Source of the DNA: Streptomyces sp. H39-S7
GTDB taxonomy: Bacteria > Actinomycetota > Actinomycetes > Streptomycetales > Streptomycetaceae
Length of the DNA: 64,000 nucleotides
Direction of reading: 5' to 3'
Assembly (NCBI RefSeq): GCF_027158205.1
Contig: NZ_JAPVLU010000011.1
Coordinates: forward strand, 153,776 to 217,775
Shown: one piece after another, positions 53,354 to 62,589 of the stretch
Position numbering within the stretch: the first letter of the stretch is position 1
Layout: the number at the start of each line of letters is the position of its first letter
Notes under the pieces: generated by a model
Seen by the model: the letters and a program-made list of their open reading frames with translations, nothing else
Databases searched by the model: none
Told to the model about the DNA's origin: nothing
Program-made: the position numbers and the translations under genes

Positions 53354-53651
53354 ATGAGCGCAGGTGATCCGCTACCGGACCACGCCGGAATCCGCCGACG
53401 AGAACCAGCGCCTGATCGAGGGCGTCTACGCCGAACTCGCGACAGCCGCACCCGTGCTGCGGTACAGCAGCTTCCGGCTGGCCGACGGCGTCACCTTCGT
53501 CCACGTCGTGGACGGAGCGGGCCTGCCCGAGCTGGCGGCGTTCCAGGAGTTCCAGCGTGAACTCGACAGCAGGCTCGCCGGCGACGTCGCCCGTGAGGAG
53601 GCCACACTGATCGGCTCCTACGCGGCCGCGACCGCGACCAACCGCGGTTGA
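53354..53651 (+). pseudogene. Small antibiotic-monooxygenase-like protein, frameshift after codon 3
   Basis: The ATG with a good ribosome binding site (AGGAG at 53341-53345) is at 53354 (MSA), but the conserved frame is entered only at GTG 53364: VIRYRTTPESADENQRLIEG, VYAELATAAPVLRYSSFRLA, VTFVHVVDGAGLPELAAFQE and LAGDVAREEATLIGSYAAAT, ending at 53651. Removing one G from GCAGGTG makes a single 98-residue protein starting MSAVIRYR. The dimeric alpha/beta-barrel pattern resembles ABM-type domains. It is driven by the plus-strand ECF promoter. It may still be made from GTG 53364 at low efficiency. Confidence 0.6.
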
Positions 53652-53851
53652 GCGCCGGGCGGGGCCGTGCGGAGCCGCGGTCGCCGCAGGTCCTGCCGGT
53701 CCCGTCCGCATCCGCCGAGCAGGCCCGAGCGCGCGACCACGTGGGCCGCGTGGGTCATACTCCCCACCGCTCAGCCGCGCACTCGTGCACCCGCAGGTCG
53801 GCTACGCGAGCGGCTGATCGACAGCGCCGTTGCGGCCGCCCAGGTACCCGA

Positions 53852-54625
53852 TCACCCGTGACCCGCGAGCGGGTCACGACGGCCACCATCCGTGTGAATT
53901 GGGTCGGCGGCGAGGGCGCGGCTCAGGAAGGCGGCGAGTTGCGCGGTAGCGCCGGGGTCGGCCTGCGCGAGGCGGCCGACGAACGGCAGTTGGTCGTCGT
54001 CTGCAGTGCCCGCGAGGGCCAGCGCGGACAGCAGGGCAGCATGAGCCATCAGCGCAGCGGGCAGGGCCCCGTCGGCCGCCGCCCGCATGGCGGGCTCGGC
54101 GTAGTGGCCACGACGGGCGGCCAGCGCATGCGCCAGCCACGCGTCGACCTCGCGGGCCCGCCAACTCCCATGGTGGGCCAGTAGGTTGCGCGCAACCTCA
54201 TCTCCGATCTGCGGCACTGTCTCCTGCAGTGCCCCCTCCCGGGCCAGGCGCTCCAGTTCGTCGGCACGCCTGGCGGTGTTCTTCCACTGCTGCCGCGCGG
54301 CCTTGTCGGCTGCGTCGTACGCGGCTTGGGCGCGCTGTTCGTCCTGGGCGGCCGCGTCGCGGGCCGGGTCGTAGACACCGCCGACCTGTGCGAGGAGTTG
54401 GCCGATACGCTCCCATTCCGCTACTTCCGCGGCACCCCGGCCACCGTCGTCGGCGAACGCCTCGTGGCGCAGGTCCTGGCGGCGGCTGAGCTGCGCGTGA
54501 TCAAGCGCCTCGGCCGCTTCACGGTGCGTCATGCCCCGGGCTCGGCGGCGGACCGCAGACCTGCCGACCTGTTCCCGGTCGACCGGTCGCACGGAAGGGA
54601 GACGGTCGCCACGTTGAGGTCTCAT
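53852..54625 (-). CDS. Hypothetical protein, Ala-rich helical
   Basis: 257 residues from ATG 54625 with GGGATAGGA ahead; in-frame ATGs at 54640 and 54691 are possible. Residues 20-50 carry a basic region (RRRARGMTHREAAEALDHAQ) like a helix-turn-helix start; the middle is a charged coiled-coil-like helix (DEQRAQAAYDAADKAARQQW; RRADELERLAREGALQETVP), and the end resembles short helical repeats (GHYAEPAMRAAADGALPAAL). No family recognised. A 10-bp-arm hairpin (53857-53878) overlaps its last codons. Confidence 0.55.
   Translation of the reverse strand: MRPQRGDRLPSVRPVDREQVGRSAVRRRARGMTHREAAEALDHAQLSRRQDLRHEAFADDGGRGAAEVAEWERIGQLLAQVGGVYDPARDAAAQDEQRAQAAYDAADKAARQQWKNTARRADELERLAREGALQETVPQIGDEVARNLLAHHGSWRAREVDAWLAHALAARRGHYAEPAMRAAADGALPAALMAHAALLSALALAGTADDDQLPFVGRLAQADPGATAQLAAFLSRALAADPIHTDGGRRDPLAGHG
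53857..53878. terminator. Short perfect hairpin at a gene end
   Basis: CGTGACCCGC / GCGGGTCACG arms with a GA loop. It overlaps the last codons of the minus-strand gene ending at 53852 and could serve as a bidirectional terminator for it and for 53354-53651. Confidence 0.4.
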
Positions 54626-54699
54626 TCCTATCCCTCGCATTCGAGAAAATAATGGTACACCGCCGCCATTAACTCGCCCGTTGCCCATCACGGCCTTTG

Positions 54700-55600
54700 T
54701 TTTATAGCAGCTTCAGCGAGAAATCTTCACGAAGAAATCGAGATCAAACCAGCGGCGACCTCATCAACCTGAAGCTCGATCGTCCTCCGCTGATGGGCGG
54801 GTGGCAGGGACGTCACCACCCAGGCACTGGCATGACCTGAGGGAGGCCGGCTGAGGGCGGGCGACGCAGGGGGGCTTCGACGTATGCGCGGAGGTCCTGG
54901 CCGGTGCCGGCAGTTCCTGAACTCGCCGCTCGGCATACCGCCGAGCCCCCGGCCCGACACCGCCCTGCACCGCCTGTACGGTCAGGGGGCCTTCTTCGAG
55001 TCCGACGCCGGCCTGCTGGAGTTCTCGCCCATCGGCGCTCACCCGGCCCTCGCGCATATGGGCTGTCGACAGGGCTGGCCACCCGTTTCCCCTCCCCCGG
55101 GCTTCGGCTCCGGCCGGCCGCAGGGCTGCCGGAGCGCCGCGCGTCCATCCCGCAGGCGGATGCCCAACGGTCCCCTTGCCCGGCTCAACAGGATGGCCGC
55201 GGCTGCGGTCCTGCGCCTTCTCCGCACTTTGCGCGGCACCGCCCCATCACCCACACCCTGCACCCCGCCCGTAGCCGCCCAAAGGCACGGCGGTACCCGT
55301 CAGGAGGAGGCGTGGGCGTTGTCCTTCGCCATGATCGAGCGTGGCTGGGCCAGCGGGGCGCCGATGTTGCCGGCATCGTGGCTCCCTTACGACCACCCCC
55401 TTCACCCAGCTAGCCGATCTCCTGACCGGTGCGGCTGCAGCCGTGGCTGAGCGCCTCAACTCTGCCAGCCCAAAGGGCCGTCCCGTAGCTGCTGGTCACA
55501 GAACTGCCCCGGGTGCGGAAACTGCGTAGCTACTGAGTTCGCGATGCCGGTATCGTCCGGTCTCCCGATCCGCCGTACCAGCGGCCTACGTACAGGAAGC
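54700..55600. other. 900-base gene-poor stretch
   Basis: A plus-strand stretch (54905-55065) reads FLNSPLGIPPSPRPDTALHR then GAFFESDAGLLEFSPIGAHP with reasonable bias, but has no start, stop or family; it may be the C-terminal remains of a gene. The rest shows no supported feature. Confidence 0.35.
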
Positions 55601-55601
55601 G

Positions 55602-55961
55602 ATGCACATGACCAGCCGGCAAGCAACGACGACCCTGTGGCGCCCCACCGGCCCCAAGGAGCTGGATCTGGTTCGGGAGCTGAACTGGCGTGCGTAGCCG
55701 CCCCGACTGTCCGAGCAGCCGATCTTCTACCCGGTCCTGAACGAGGACTACGCGATCAAGATCGCCCGGGACTGGAACGTGAAGCACGACGGTGCCGGCT
55801 TCGTCACTCGTTTCGAGGTCGAGTCGGAGTTTGCGAGCCGGTATCCCGTCCAACAGGCCGGCGGGGAGACGATCCTCGAGCTCTGGGTTCCGGCCGAGGA
55901 GCTGGACGACTTCAACGCTCACATCGTCGGCGAGATCCAGGTGGTCCACGAGTTCCGCTGA
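55602..55961 (+). pseudogene. Conserved hypothetical protein with internal TAG
   Basis: From ATG 55602: TSRQATTTLWRPTGPKELDL, VRELNWRA, then TAG at 55695-55697, then PPRLSEQPIFYPVLNEDYAI, KIARDWNVKHDGAGFVTRFE, VESEFASRYPVQQAGGETIL and ELWVPAEELDDFNAHIVGEI to the stop at 55959. A Trp (TGG) at the TAG site would restore a 118-residue protein of a type I know only as a Streptomyces hypothetical family (xLxRPTGPxELxLVxxxxWRAWPPRLPxQPIFYPVLNEDYA). The rest of the frame is clean, so the mutation looks recent. Confidence 0.65.
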
Positions 55962-56008
55962 GGCGGAGAAGGGTGCTGGGGCGGCACGCCCGGTGCGATG
56001 ATCCCGGC

Positions 56009-56152
56009 GTGGCTGGTGTGATCACGGCGTCGGAGCCGTCTTGGACAGCCCCGTTCACCGGGCTGAGCCCGCGGGCCTTCGGGAAGCTGGTGACCGTGAT
56101 GCTGCGCGAGGATGCGGACGTAGTCCGCAAGGGCCGACTGTGGGGCCTGTCT
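56009..56152 (+). pseudogene. IS5-family transposase, N-terminal fragment
   Basis: VAGVITASEPSWTAPFTGLS, PRAFGKLVTVMLREDADVVR and KGRLWGLS form the N-terminus of the same IS5 subgroup as the copy at 18798 (GLSPRxFxKLITxLRRxGADxVRxGxPWGLPL). It breaks off at 56152 and is fused in frame to a macro-domain remnant. Confidence 0.65.
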
Positions 56153-56338
56153 TTGGCGTGCGTCGAGGCGATAGTGAGGCGCGCGGTCGCCACCGGCGTC
56201 TTCGGCTTCCCGGCTGAGGAGGCCGCGCAGATCGCAGTCGCCACCCTCGGGTCCTCGCCGACCGGCGTCGAGCAGATCAGGCTCGTGGCCTTCGACCAGC
56301 AGGCACATGACCTGCTGGTCGCTGCGCTCGCTTCCTAG
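56153..56338 (+). pseudogene. Macro-domain protein, C-terminal fragment
   Basis: VRRAVATGVFGFPAEEAAQI, AVATLGSSPTGVEQIRLVAF and DQQAHDLLVAALAS. The STGVFGFPxxEAAxIAV block is the signature of YmdB-type macro domains (ADP-ribose binding or deacetylation); the N-terminal half with the GD/N ligand loop has been replaced by the IS5 fragment. Confidence 0.65.
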
Positions 56339-56409
56339 CGCCCTCGATCGCGCCGTCCGTTCCCATCCATCGTGTCGGGAAGCCGTGTCGGCGAGCTGCA
56401 CTGTGACAC

Positions 56410-57711
56410 CTACGGTTTGGCCGACGAGGTGATCGGTGATCCGGCCGGGGCTGCGGAGTCCGGCACTCCCGCGTAGTCGGGCAGCTCGACGCCGTTGATC
56501 GCACGCCCGACCAGCTCGGTGAACCATTCCCCGGCGAAATCGGGGAGCGGCTCGGCGTCCGGCCCGGGGAGGTCGCGGCTGTGGGCGTTCAACCGGCCGA
56601 TCTCCTGGTTGGCCTCGACGAACGAGCGCATCCGCGCCTCGTAGCGGGCGAACCCGGCGTGGGGGTCCCATCCGGCAGCGGCCAGCTCTCCGGCCAGCAG
56701 GTACGCGCCGACCAGGGCCAGCCCGGTGCCCTGCCCGGACATCGGTGACGAGCTGAACGCCGCGTCCCCGAGCAACCCCACCCGTCCACTCGACCAGCGG
56801 TCCATCACCACCTGGGCGACCTGGTCGAGGTAGAAGTCCGGAGTGTCGTCCAGGTGCGCGAGGATGTCCGGAGTCAACCAGCCCAGGCCCGCCATCCGCT
56901 CCCGCAGCAGGACCTTCTGGGCCGCGACGTCACGGTAGTCGAAGTCGAAGTCGACCGAGGCGAAGTAGAACACGGCCATCGCCCGGGTAGCGTCCTGGAT
57001 GGGCCGCAGGAGGGCAGAGCGCCCGGACTCCTGATCCTGGTACTCCAGCAGCCAGCGGTCCAGCCCGAACTCGTTGGGCACACTGTAGAAGGCCAGCACG
57101 TGCCCGAGATGGCGGAGGAACCGCTCATGCGGCCCGAAGACCATCGCTCGCAGCTCCGAGTGCATCCCGTCGGCCCCGACCACCAAGTCGAAGCGCCGCC
57201 GGGTGCCGCCCGCGAAGACCACGTCGACCCCGTCCGCGTCCTGGGCGAGCTCGGCGATTCGGTCGCCGAAGACGTACTCAACGCCGTCGCGGGTATCGTC
57301 GTAGAGCACCTGGGACAGGTCCCCGCGCAGGATCTCGATGTCCGCGATGAACCCGTCGCCCCCGTCGTCGTCGGCGCGGAAGGTCTCCAGCACTTTCCCG
57401 TCCGCATCCACGGTGTGCGCGCCGGCGGTGTCGGTGCACGCCGCGCGCACCGCCGCGTCCAACCCCATGCGCCCGATGACCTCCTTGGCGACCCCGCGCG
57501 CGTCCACCGCCTGTCCGCCGGGACGCAGCTCGGGAGCCCGCTCCACCACGGTCACCTCAGCCCCCCGCCGGCGCAGCCAGTGAGCCAACGCGGGTCCCGC
57601 GATGCTCGCCCCCGCCACCAACACCCTGGGACCGCTCACCTGCGTCACCTGCTCACCAGTCCGGACAGTGCGCTCCTGCTCGGAGTCGTCGACGCTCATC
57701 ACAGCCTCCAT
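56410..57711 (-). CDS. FAD-dependent aromatic monooxygenase
   Basis: 433 residues from ATG 57711 (GGAGG ahead; ATG 57699 also has GGAGG). FAD motif RVLVAGASIAGPALAHWLRR (GxSxxG, usual for this subgroup), ERAPELRPGGQAVDARGVAK, DG motif FDLVVGADGMHSELRAMVFG, and GD motif GRVGLLGDAAFSSSPMSGQG followed by TGLALVGAYLLAGELAAAG. The GGQAVD start is typical of actinobacterial flavoprotein hydroxylases that tailor aromatic antibiotics or inactivate them (Rox/TetX relatives). Single gene; no regulator beside it. The tail after 410 is short and hydrophilic. Confidence 0.9.
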   Translation of the reverse strand: MEAVMSVDDSEQERTVRTGEQVTQVSGPRVLVAGASIAGPALAHWLRRRGAEVTVVERAPELRPGGQAVDARGVAKEVIGRMGLDAAVRAACTDTAGAHTVDADGKVLETFRADDDGGDGFIADIEILRGDLSQVLYDDTRDGVEYVFGDRIAELAQDADGVDVVFAGGTRRRFDLVVGADGMHSELRAMVFGPHERFLRHLGHVLAFYSVPNEFGLDRWLLEYQDQESGRSALLRPIQDATRAMAVFYFASVDFDFDYRDVAAQKVLLRERMAGLGWLTPDILAHLDDTPDFYLDQVAQVVMDRWSSGRVGLLGDAAFSSSPMSGQGTGLALVGAYLLAGELAAAGWDPHAGFARYEARMRSFVEANQEIGRLNAHSRDLPGPDAEPLPDFAGEWFTELVGRAINGVELPDYAGVPDSAAPAGSPITSSAKP

Positions 57712-58207
57712 CTGCTTCCTCCCGCGCTGGAACGTTCCCAGCACGGGCCACCGCTGTCGGTGGATCCAGCCGTATCGACCACGCGCGCGCACAAAACTCA
57801 TCGGTCACGGCAGGCATTGATGCGAAACGCCGACTCCGATGGGATAGATATCAACTCAGACTGGTGCCAACCAGACGAACCAGCCTGTCAGCTGGGCCGC
57901 CGCCTGAGAATTCGCCAGATCTGCGCGCAACACAGTCAAGAAAACCTGTTCGTCCACGGCAAAGGCCATCACATCGACCTCTCAGGAGGTCTGCTGCGCC
58001 CAGGTCGCTGCCACACTCCAGCAGGAAACCCACCCGGCTCTTGGACGGTCGCCGTCCCGGCCGTGGAGCCCGCTCCGGCCCAGCCGCTGGCTGTCAGTCC
58101 CCTCAGCCCTCTCACCCCCGACCCCGGGCCCAACCACCCCGGCCCCCGCGAACCCGCCGAGGGCGACGCCACGGGGTGAACCACGGCGGGCGTAGCGGCG
58201 ACGGCCC
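57712..58207. other. 500-base stretch without a confident gene
   Basis: No frame with motifs or steady bias. A Pro-rich plus-strand frame (58030-58180) is not convincing. Confidence 0.4.
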
Positions 58208-58462
58208 TCACCGGAGCAGGCGCCGGCCCGCTCCGCCGGCGCCGACTCCGGACCCGCCTCGACTGAGGCGGGTCCGGCGGACGGGGCGGGAATCCCCGGG
58301 TCCCGCAAGGTCACCCGTTCTACCGTCCACCGGACCATCTGGCACGGAACCTCTCCGGGTGGCTTCGGGCCGACGCAGGACCGCGGAGCTGAGCCGCAGG
58401 ACCGCGTTGACCAGCCCGATGATTTCAGTGGCTGTCTGTACCCACGTCTGCCAATCGTGCAC
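58208..58462 (-). CDS. Small protein with amphipathic/hydrophobic helix, divergent from NACHT gene
   Basis: 84 residues from GTG 58462 with GAAGGGG ahead. N-terminal HDWQTWVQTATEIIGLVNAV followed by LRLSSAVLRRP forms one long helix that could lie in or on the membrane; the remainder is Gly/Arg/Pro-rich and probably disordered. No family recognised. It starts 200 bases from the NACHT-HEAT gene and points away from it, so both may be expressed from one control region. A membrane-acting effector or regulator is conceivable. Confidence 0.45.
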   Translation of the reverse strand: MHDWQTWVQTATEIIGLVNAVLRLSSAVLRRPEATRRGSVPDGPVDGRTGDLAGPGDSRPVRRTRLSRGGSGVGAGGAGRRLLR

Positions 58463-58662
58463 GGTGACACCCCTTCTCGCATTGGCGGGCGGATGTGCCC
58501 GCTGAATCAAGGGTGTTGCCGCGCGGATACCGGGGAAGGAAGTGGCGACGAGACGCGTACGTCGTGTACGTGGCGTGCCTGACACAGGGGTGTTGACCAG
58601 CGCACGCGCCTGCCCGCCGGGGCCCGCTACGCGTACGTTCCGCGAACGGTGGGAGGGCGGGC

Positions 58663-61600
58663 GTGTCCGGGGCATGGTCCAGGCAGGGGGCGGGGATGGC
58701 GACGTTCGGCAAGCAACGCTGGCCGTCCGACGGGCCGGTCCGTGCGCTTCTCGAATACCTCGACGAGATCCATCGGACGGCGGGCCGGCCCTCCTTCACG
58801 GAGCTGGGCCGACAGGTGGGGTTGGCCCCCAGCACCCTCTCACCGTTCTTCACCGGTCGGCGTCTGGTCTCCCAGGGCAACCTCTACCTCGTGGTGGAAG
58901 CCCTCGACGGCGACTCGGCCCGCGCGGAACGCCTCCGCAAACGGGCCGCCGCCGCCTGGGCCGACACACCGCAGCGGCCGGCTCAGGAGCCGGCGGCGAC
59001 CACCGACCCCGTACACACCTACCTCGAAGGCTTACTGGTCGCTTTGGAGCACTGGGCGCGGCACGAAGGGCGTCCGCGCTACGTTCCTGAGGACCTCGAC
59101 CTGTTCGCTCTCCCCCGCTTCGTACGGGTACGCCGCGCTGCGGACCACACCCCGGTGAGCTGGCCCGAGGCAGTCGGCCGATACCGCCACCTCGTCGTCC
59201 TGGGAGACGCGGGGATGGGCAAGTCGTGGCTGATTCGTTCGGAGACCGCGCGGCGCGCTCGTTCGGCTCTGGAGTCGCTCAGGGAGGGGGCCAATCCAGC
59301 CGCTTCGGAGATTCCAGTGCCCGTACGGGCCGACGAACTCGCCGCGCTGCCTCACGACCGTCTCATCGAAGCCCTCGTGGATCGACTCTCCGTGTGGCAT
59401 CCGGTGCCACCTTCCCTCAGGAACGCGCTCGCGGCCCTGCTGGCCGGGGGCCACGCCACCCTTCTCGTGGACGCCCTCGACGAACTGCCCGGGCGCACGG
59501 AGCGGCGCCGGGTGGATCACCTTTTGTCCTACTGGAGCGAGCGGATCGGCGGCGGTCTGGTGGCGACCAGCAGAGCCGCCAACTACACCGGTCCGCCGAC
59601 ATCGGCTCGTTCGACGGTCGAGGCCGATCTGCTGCCCATCGGCCGCGCCGAGGTCAGCACCTTGATCGACCTGTGGGGGCTGCCCGCGTCGGCCGCCGCG
59701 GCCCTTCGGGATCGTGTGGCCTACGACGCCGCTGCCGCGGCCTTGGTCGAGGCCCCTCTCATGGCGGCTCTGTTGTGCGGTCTGGCCGAAGAGGAGGACG
59801 AGCTCCCCGCGCAGCCGTCCGCCGTGCTCGAACGGGTGGTGCGCCGGTTTCTGGGCGCTGAGAACCGCTGGCCGGCGACACCGGTGGTCGAACCGGCCGA
59901 GGTGGACCGGCTGATCAGTGTGCTCGCGCCCCTGGCCCACGCCTTCGCCTCGGACCCCGAGGGCTGGCGGGACCGTATGTCCGGGCAGCGGATCCTGACC
60001 GTCCTGCGGGGACGCGCCCAGGAGTTGACTGCGGCTGGCTATGACGCGGCGGGCGCGCTGCGGGTGTTCTCGGTCGATGCCGGCATGCTGTCGCCCGCCG
60101 CCGACCACCGGCCCGGCGCCGACGTACCGTATCTCTTCGTCCACCGGTACTTCGCGGTGTTCCTCGTCGCCGTGCACCTGTCCGAGCTGCCCCTCGGAGA
60201 CCTCATCGACGAGTTGGCGGAGGACCGCTGCCTGCACGACGAATGGCCGACCGCGATAGGCATGACCGGCGGCATCCTCGCCCGTCAGGACCGCACGGCG
60301 ACCGTGGTGCGGATGGTCGACCACCTGCTGTACCGCCGCATGGACCCTTTCCACGGAGCGTTGTTCACCGCCCTCCGGATCCTCACCGAGCTGCCCGATC
60401 ACCGGTCCGTCCCCCGGGAACACGCGTCCGAGGTGGCCCGGCGCATCACGGACCTGCTGACACGGGAATCGGAGCGGACAACCACCGCCGACTTCCTGCG
60501 CAGGTGGCTGCCCAACCTGCCGCCCGTCGTCACCACAGCGGTGCTGGACCTGGCCCGCACCTCGGGCGATCCCCAGGTGGCTGCTGCGGCCCGGCACGGC
60601 CTGTCCATGGTACGAACGGACGAGGTCGAGGCGTTCCTGGTGGAACGACTGGTCCCTGGTGAGGCCAACGAAGGCGCCTGGCAGGCGCTGGCCGGTCGGA
60701 CCGGGGAAAGGGTGGCCCGGGCCCTGCTGGAAGGGGTTCGAGGTCCGCATGGTGCCACGGTCACGGGTCCGGGCGACACGCTGGCCACCGGTGCCGTGGA
60801 CCTGGTACTGCCGGAAGTCCTGGACCTGTTGGAGCATCCGGCGATACCGGTCCGGCTCAACGCCGTGTGCGCGCTGCGTCACCTCCATACCGACGACAGG
60901 GTGCTGACCGGGCTCGTCAGGGCGGCCACCGCCGACGAGGAGATCGCGGTGCGGATGACGGCGGTGGAGATCCTGGCGACGGCCCCGGACCCGCGCGCCG
61001 CCGAAGCCCTGCGTGCGCTGACCGCCGACCCCAGCCGCACGGTTGCCCAGTGGGCCGCACGCCTTCTCGACGAGGCCGGCCACTCCGCCGAACCGAGGCC
61101 CTCGAAGCGCGACACCGACGAGCGCCCGAACGACCCGCTGGACCGGGACCCGTACGCCCTCCTCGCCGCGATCACCAACGACGACCGCCCGATCGCCGCT
61201 GCCAACCGCCTCCGGGGCACGAACGACCCCGTCGTCGTCCGCGAACTGCTCGGACTCCTGTCCGACGACCGGCCGGCCATGGTGCAGGCCGCGGTCCTCG
61301 CCCTCGGTGAGACCGTCACCCCGGAGGTCACCCATGCCCTGGTCGGCCTGATGACGCACCCCGATCCCGAGATCCGCGTGGCGGTCCTGGGCGGCGCCGG
61401 AATGCCGCACGAGGCGCGCCGTCCCCGAGGTGCCCTGACTGCCGGGCTCGCGGGACTGCTGGCCGACCCCGACGCCCGGGTCAGGCACGCAGTGCTGACC
61501 CTGCTGCCCGAACAGCCCGCCGATCCAGACCTCTTCGACCCGGTCGCAGAACTCCTCGACGACGCGGACCACTCCGTCCGGAGCCGCGCCCGGAAAGTGC

Positions 61601-62082
61601 TGGCGGCTTGGCCACCCGCCATGACGCTCGAGCTGATCGCCGGTCGGGCAGGCACGGCCCGCCCGACCGTGTTCCTGCCGCTCTACTCCGTCGCCGAACA
61701 GCTCGCCGTCGCCTCCTGGAGCACGGTGCCCCCAGGGCGGCGGGCGGATCTGAGGCGACGTCTGGCGGAACTAACGCGCGCCGCGGCCGAGGTCCGGTCA
61801 GCGATGCCGGCGGAACCCGGGCCCGAGGACCCAGGGACACCGGACGAGCTCGTCGTCATCGCCATCCAGGGGACCAACGTCAACGGGGACCGAATCTTCA
61901 CATACATCCGGCTCCCGCTCTTCCGTATCCCCTGCATCATGCACATCCTGTCGCGCCGCGCGGCGTTCAACCCCTGGGAGATCGGCGAGGTCCTGGCCGC
62001 CGGGTTCGGGGAGCCGGACGCGGAGGTCATCGCCGAGCTGGGCGGCAACCTGTTCACCATCTCGTTCGATCCGAACGACTGA
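58663..62082 (+). CDS. STAND ATPase: HTH - NACHT - HEAT repeat protein
   Basis: 1139 residues from GTG 58663 (GGGAGG six bases ahead; ATG 58696 possible). Residues 35-75 form an XRE-like helix-turn-helix (SFTELGRQVGLAPSTLSPFF). The NACHT domain has Walker A VVLGDAGMGKSWLIR (K187), Walker B TLLVDALDELPG (D270, D273, E274), GLVATSRAANY (sensor 1) and AALVEAPLMAALLCGLAEEE. Residues 560-1010 form HEAT-like repeats (LEHPAIPVRLNAVCALRHL; LADPDARVRHAVLTLLPEQP). The end (VVIAIQGTNVNGDRIFTYIR) is a separate small domain. Architecture is that of bacterial NLR/bNACHT immune sensors with ligand-sensing repeats; no fused toxin domain is recognised. Confidence 0.9.
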   Translation: MSGAWSRQGAGMATFGKQRWPSDGPVRALLEYLDEIHRTAGRPSFTELGRQVGLAPSTLSPFFTGRRLVSQGNLYLVVEALDGDSARAERLRKRAAAAWADTPQRPAQEPAATTDPVHTYLEGLLVALEHWARHEGRPRYVPEDLDLFALPRFVRVRRAADHTPVSWPEAVGRYRHLVVLGDAGMGKSWLIRSETARRARSALESLREGANPAASEIPVPVRADELAALPHDRLIEALVDRLSVWHPVPPSLRNALAALLAGGHATLLVDALDELPGRTERRRVDHLLSYWSERIGGGLVATSRAANYTGPPTSARSTVEADLLPIGRAEVSTLIDLWGLPASAAAALRDRVAYDAAAAALVEAPLMAALLCGLAEEEDELPAQPSAVLERVVRRFLGAENRWPATPVVEPAEVDRLISVLAPLAHAFASDPEGWRDRMSGQRILTVLRGRAQELTAAGYDAAGALRVFSVDAGMLSPAADHRPGADVPYLFVHRYFAVFLVAVHLSELPLGDLIDELAEDRCLHDEWPTAIGMTGGILARQDRTATVVRMVDHLLYRRMDPFHGALFTALRILTELPDHRSVPREHASEVARRITDLLTRESERTTTADFLRRWLPNLPPVVTTAVLDLARTSGDPQVAAAARHGLSMVRTDEVEAFLVERLVPGEANEGAWQALAGRTGERVARALLEGVRGPHGATVTGPGDTLATGAVDLVLPEVLDLLEHPAIPVRLNAVCALRHLHTDDRVLTGLVRAATADEEIAVRMTAVEILATAPDPRAAEALRALTADPSRTVAQWAARLLDEAGHSAEPRPSKRDTDERPNDPLDRDPYALLAAITNDDRPIAAANRLRGTNDPVVVRELLGLLSDDRPAMVQAAVLALGETVTPEVTHALVGLMTHPDPEIRVAVLGGAGMPHEARRPRGALTAGLAGLLADPDARVRHAVLTLLPEQPADPDLFDPVAELLDDADHSVRSRARKVLAAWPPAMTLELIAGRAGTARPTVFLPLYSVAEQLAVASWSTVPPGRRADLRRRLAELTRAAAEVRSAMPAEPGPEDPGTPDELVVIAIQGTNVNGDRIFTYIRLPLFRIPCIMHILSRRAAFNPWEIGEVLAAGFGEPDAEVIAELGGNLFTISFDPND

Positions 62083-62191
62083 CGACAACTGCCGCATCCC
62101 GCTCGGGTGGGCTAGAAGATCACTGAGGATGTTGGGGGTTCTGGCCTCGGCCGGGGTGGGACGAGGTCAGTCTCGTCGGTATGGAGGGTGA

Positions 62192-62340
62192 GTGGGTCGG
62201 GCCCCCGGTCGGGCCCGATGTGTGGTCCACCTGGCGGGAGTTGTTCCCGGCGGTAAGTGTGTTTGTGTCCTGGCCGAACATCGCGATGCGTTGTTCCCGG
62301 CGGAGATGTTCGCGGACAGGAATCCCTCGGGGATCGCTTG
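62192..62340 (+). pseudogene. IS1182-like transposase, N-terminal fragment
   Basis: VVHLAGVVPGGKCVCVLAEH then RDALFPAEMFADRNPSG fits the beginning of IS1182-type transposases (AEHREALFPxEMFADLxPSxxGRPS). The frame deteriorates right after. About 45 residues remain. Confidence 0.45.
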
Positions 62341-62589
62341 CCGCCTACCTCACGCACCCGGACGCCGACGCGCGGCAGGACGCATGGATCAGATCGTGGC
62401 TGCGGGGCAGCGTCGACACCTCGTGTCCTTCGCTGCACGCGACGACAACGAACTGTGCGCTGAGGACCAATGCCGGCCTCGCCCACACCAGCCAGACTTC
62501 GGGGACTGCCTCGTGAGGTGGCTCGACGGCGAGCCCCTGGTGCGGGTAGTTGTCATCGTTCGTAACCGTGCTGGAGGGGACGTACGCCC

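Noticed and set aside
53857..53878. The GTGACCCGC/GCGGGTCAC hairpin as a regulatory operator
   Set aside because: It lies at the 3' end of genes on both sides, so a terminator role is simpler.
54884..55450. 188-codon plus-strand frame
   Set aside because: Only the first 50 codons look coding; the remainder is Arg/Pro/Ser-rich shadow and no family was recognised.
59032..61572. 846-codon minus-strand frame opposite the NACHT-HEAT gene
   Set aside because: Mirror frame of a high-GC gene; Gln/Arg/Gly-rich composition with no domain.
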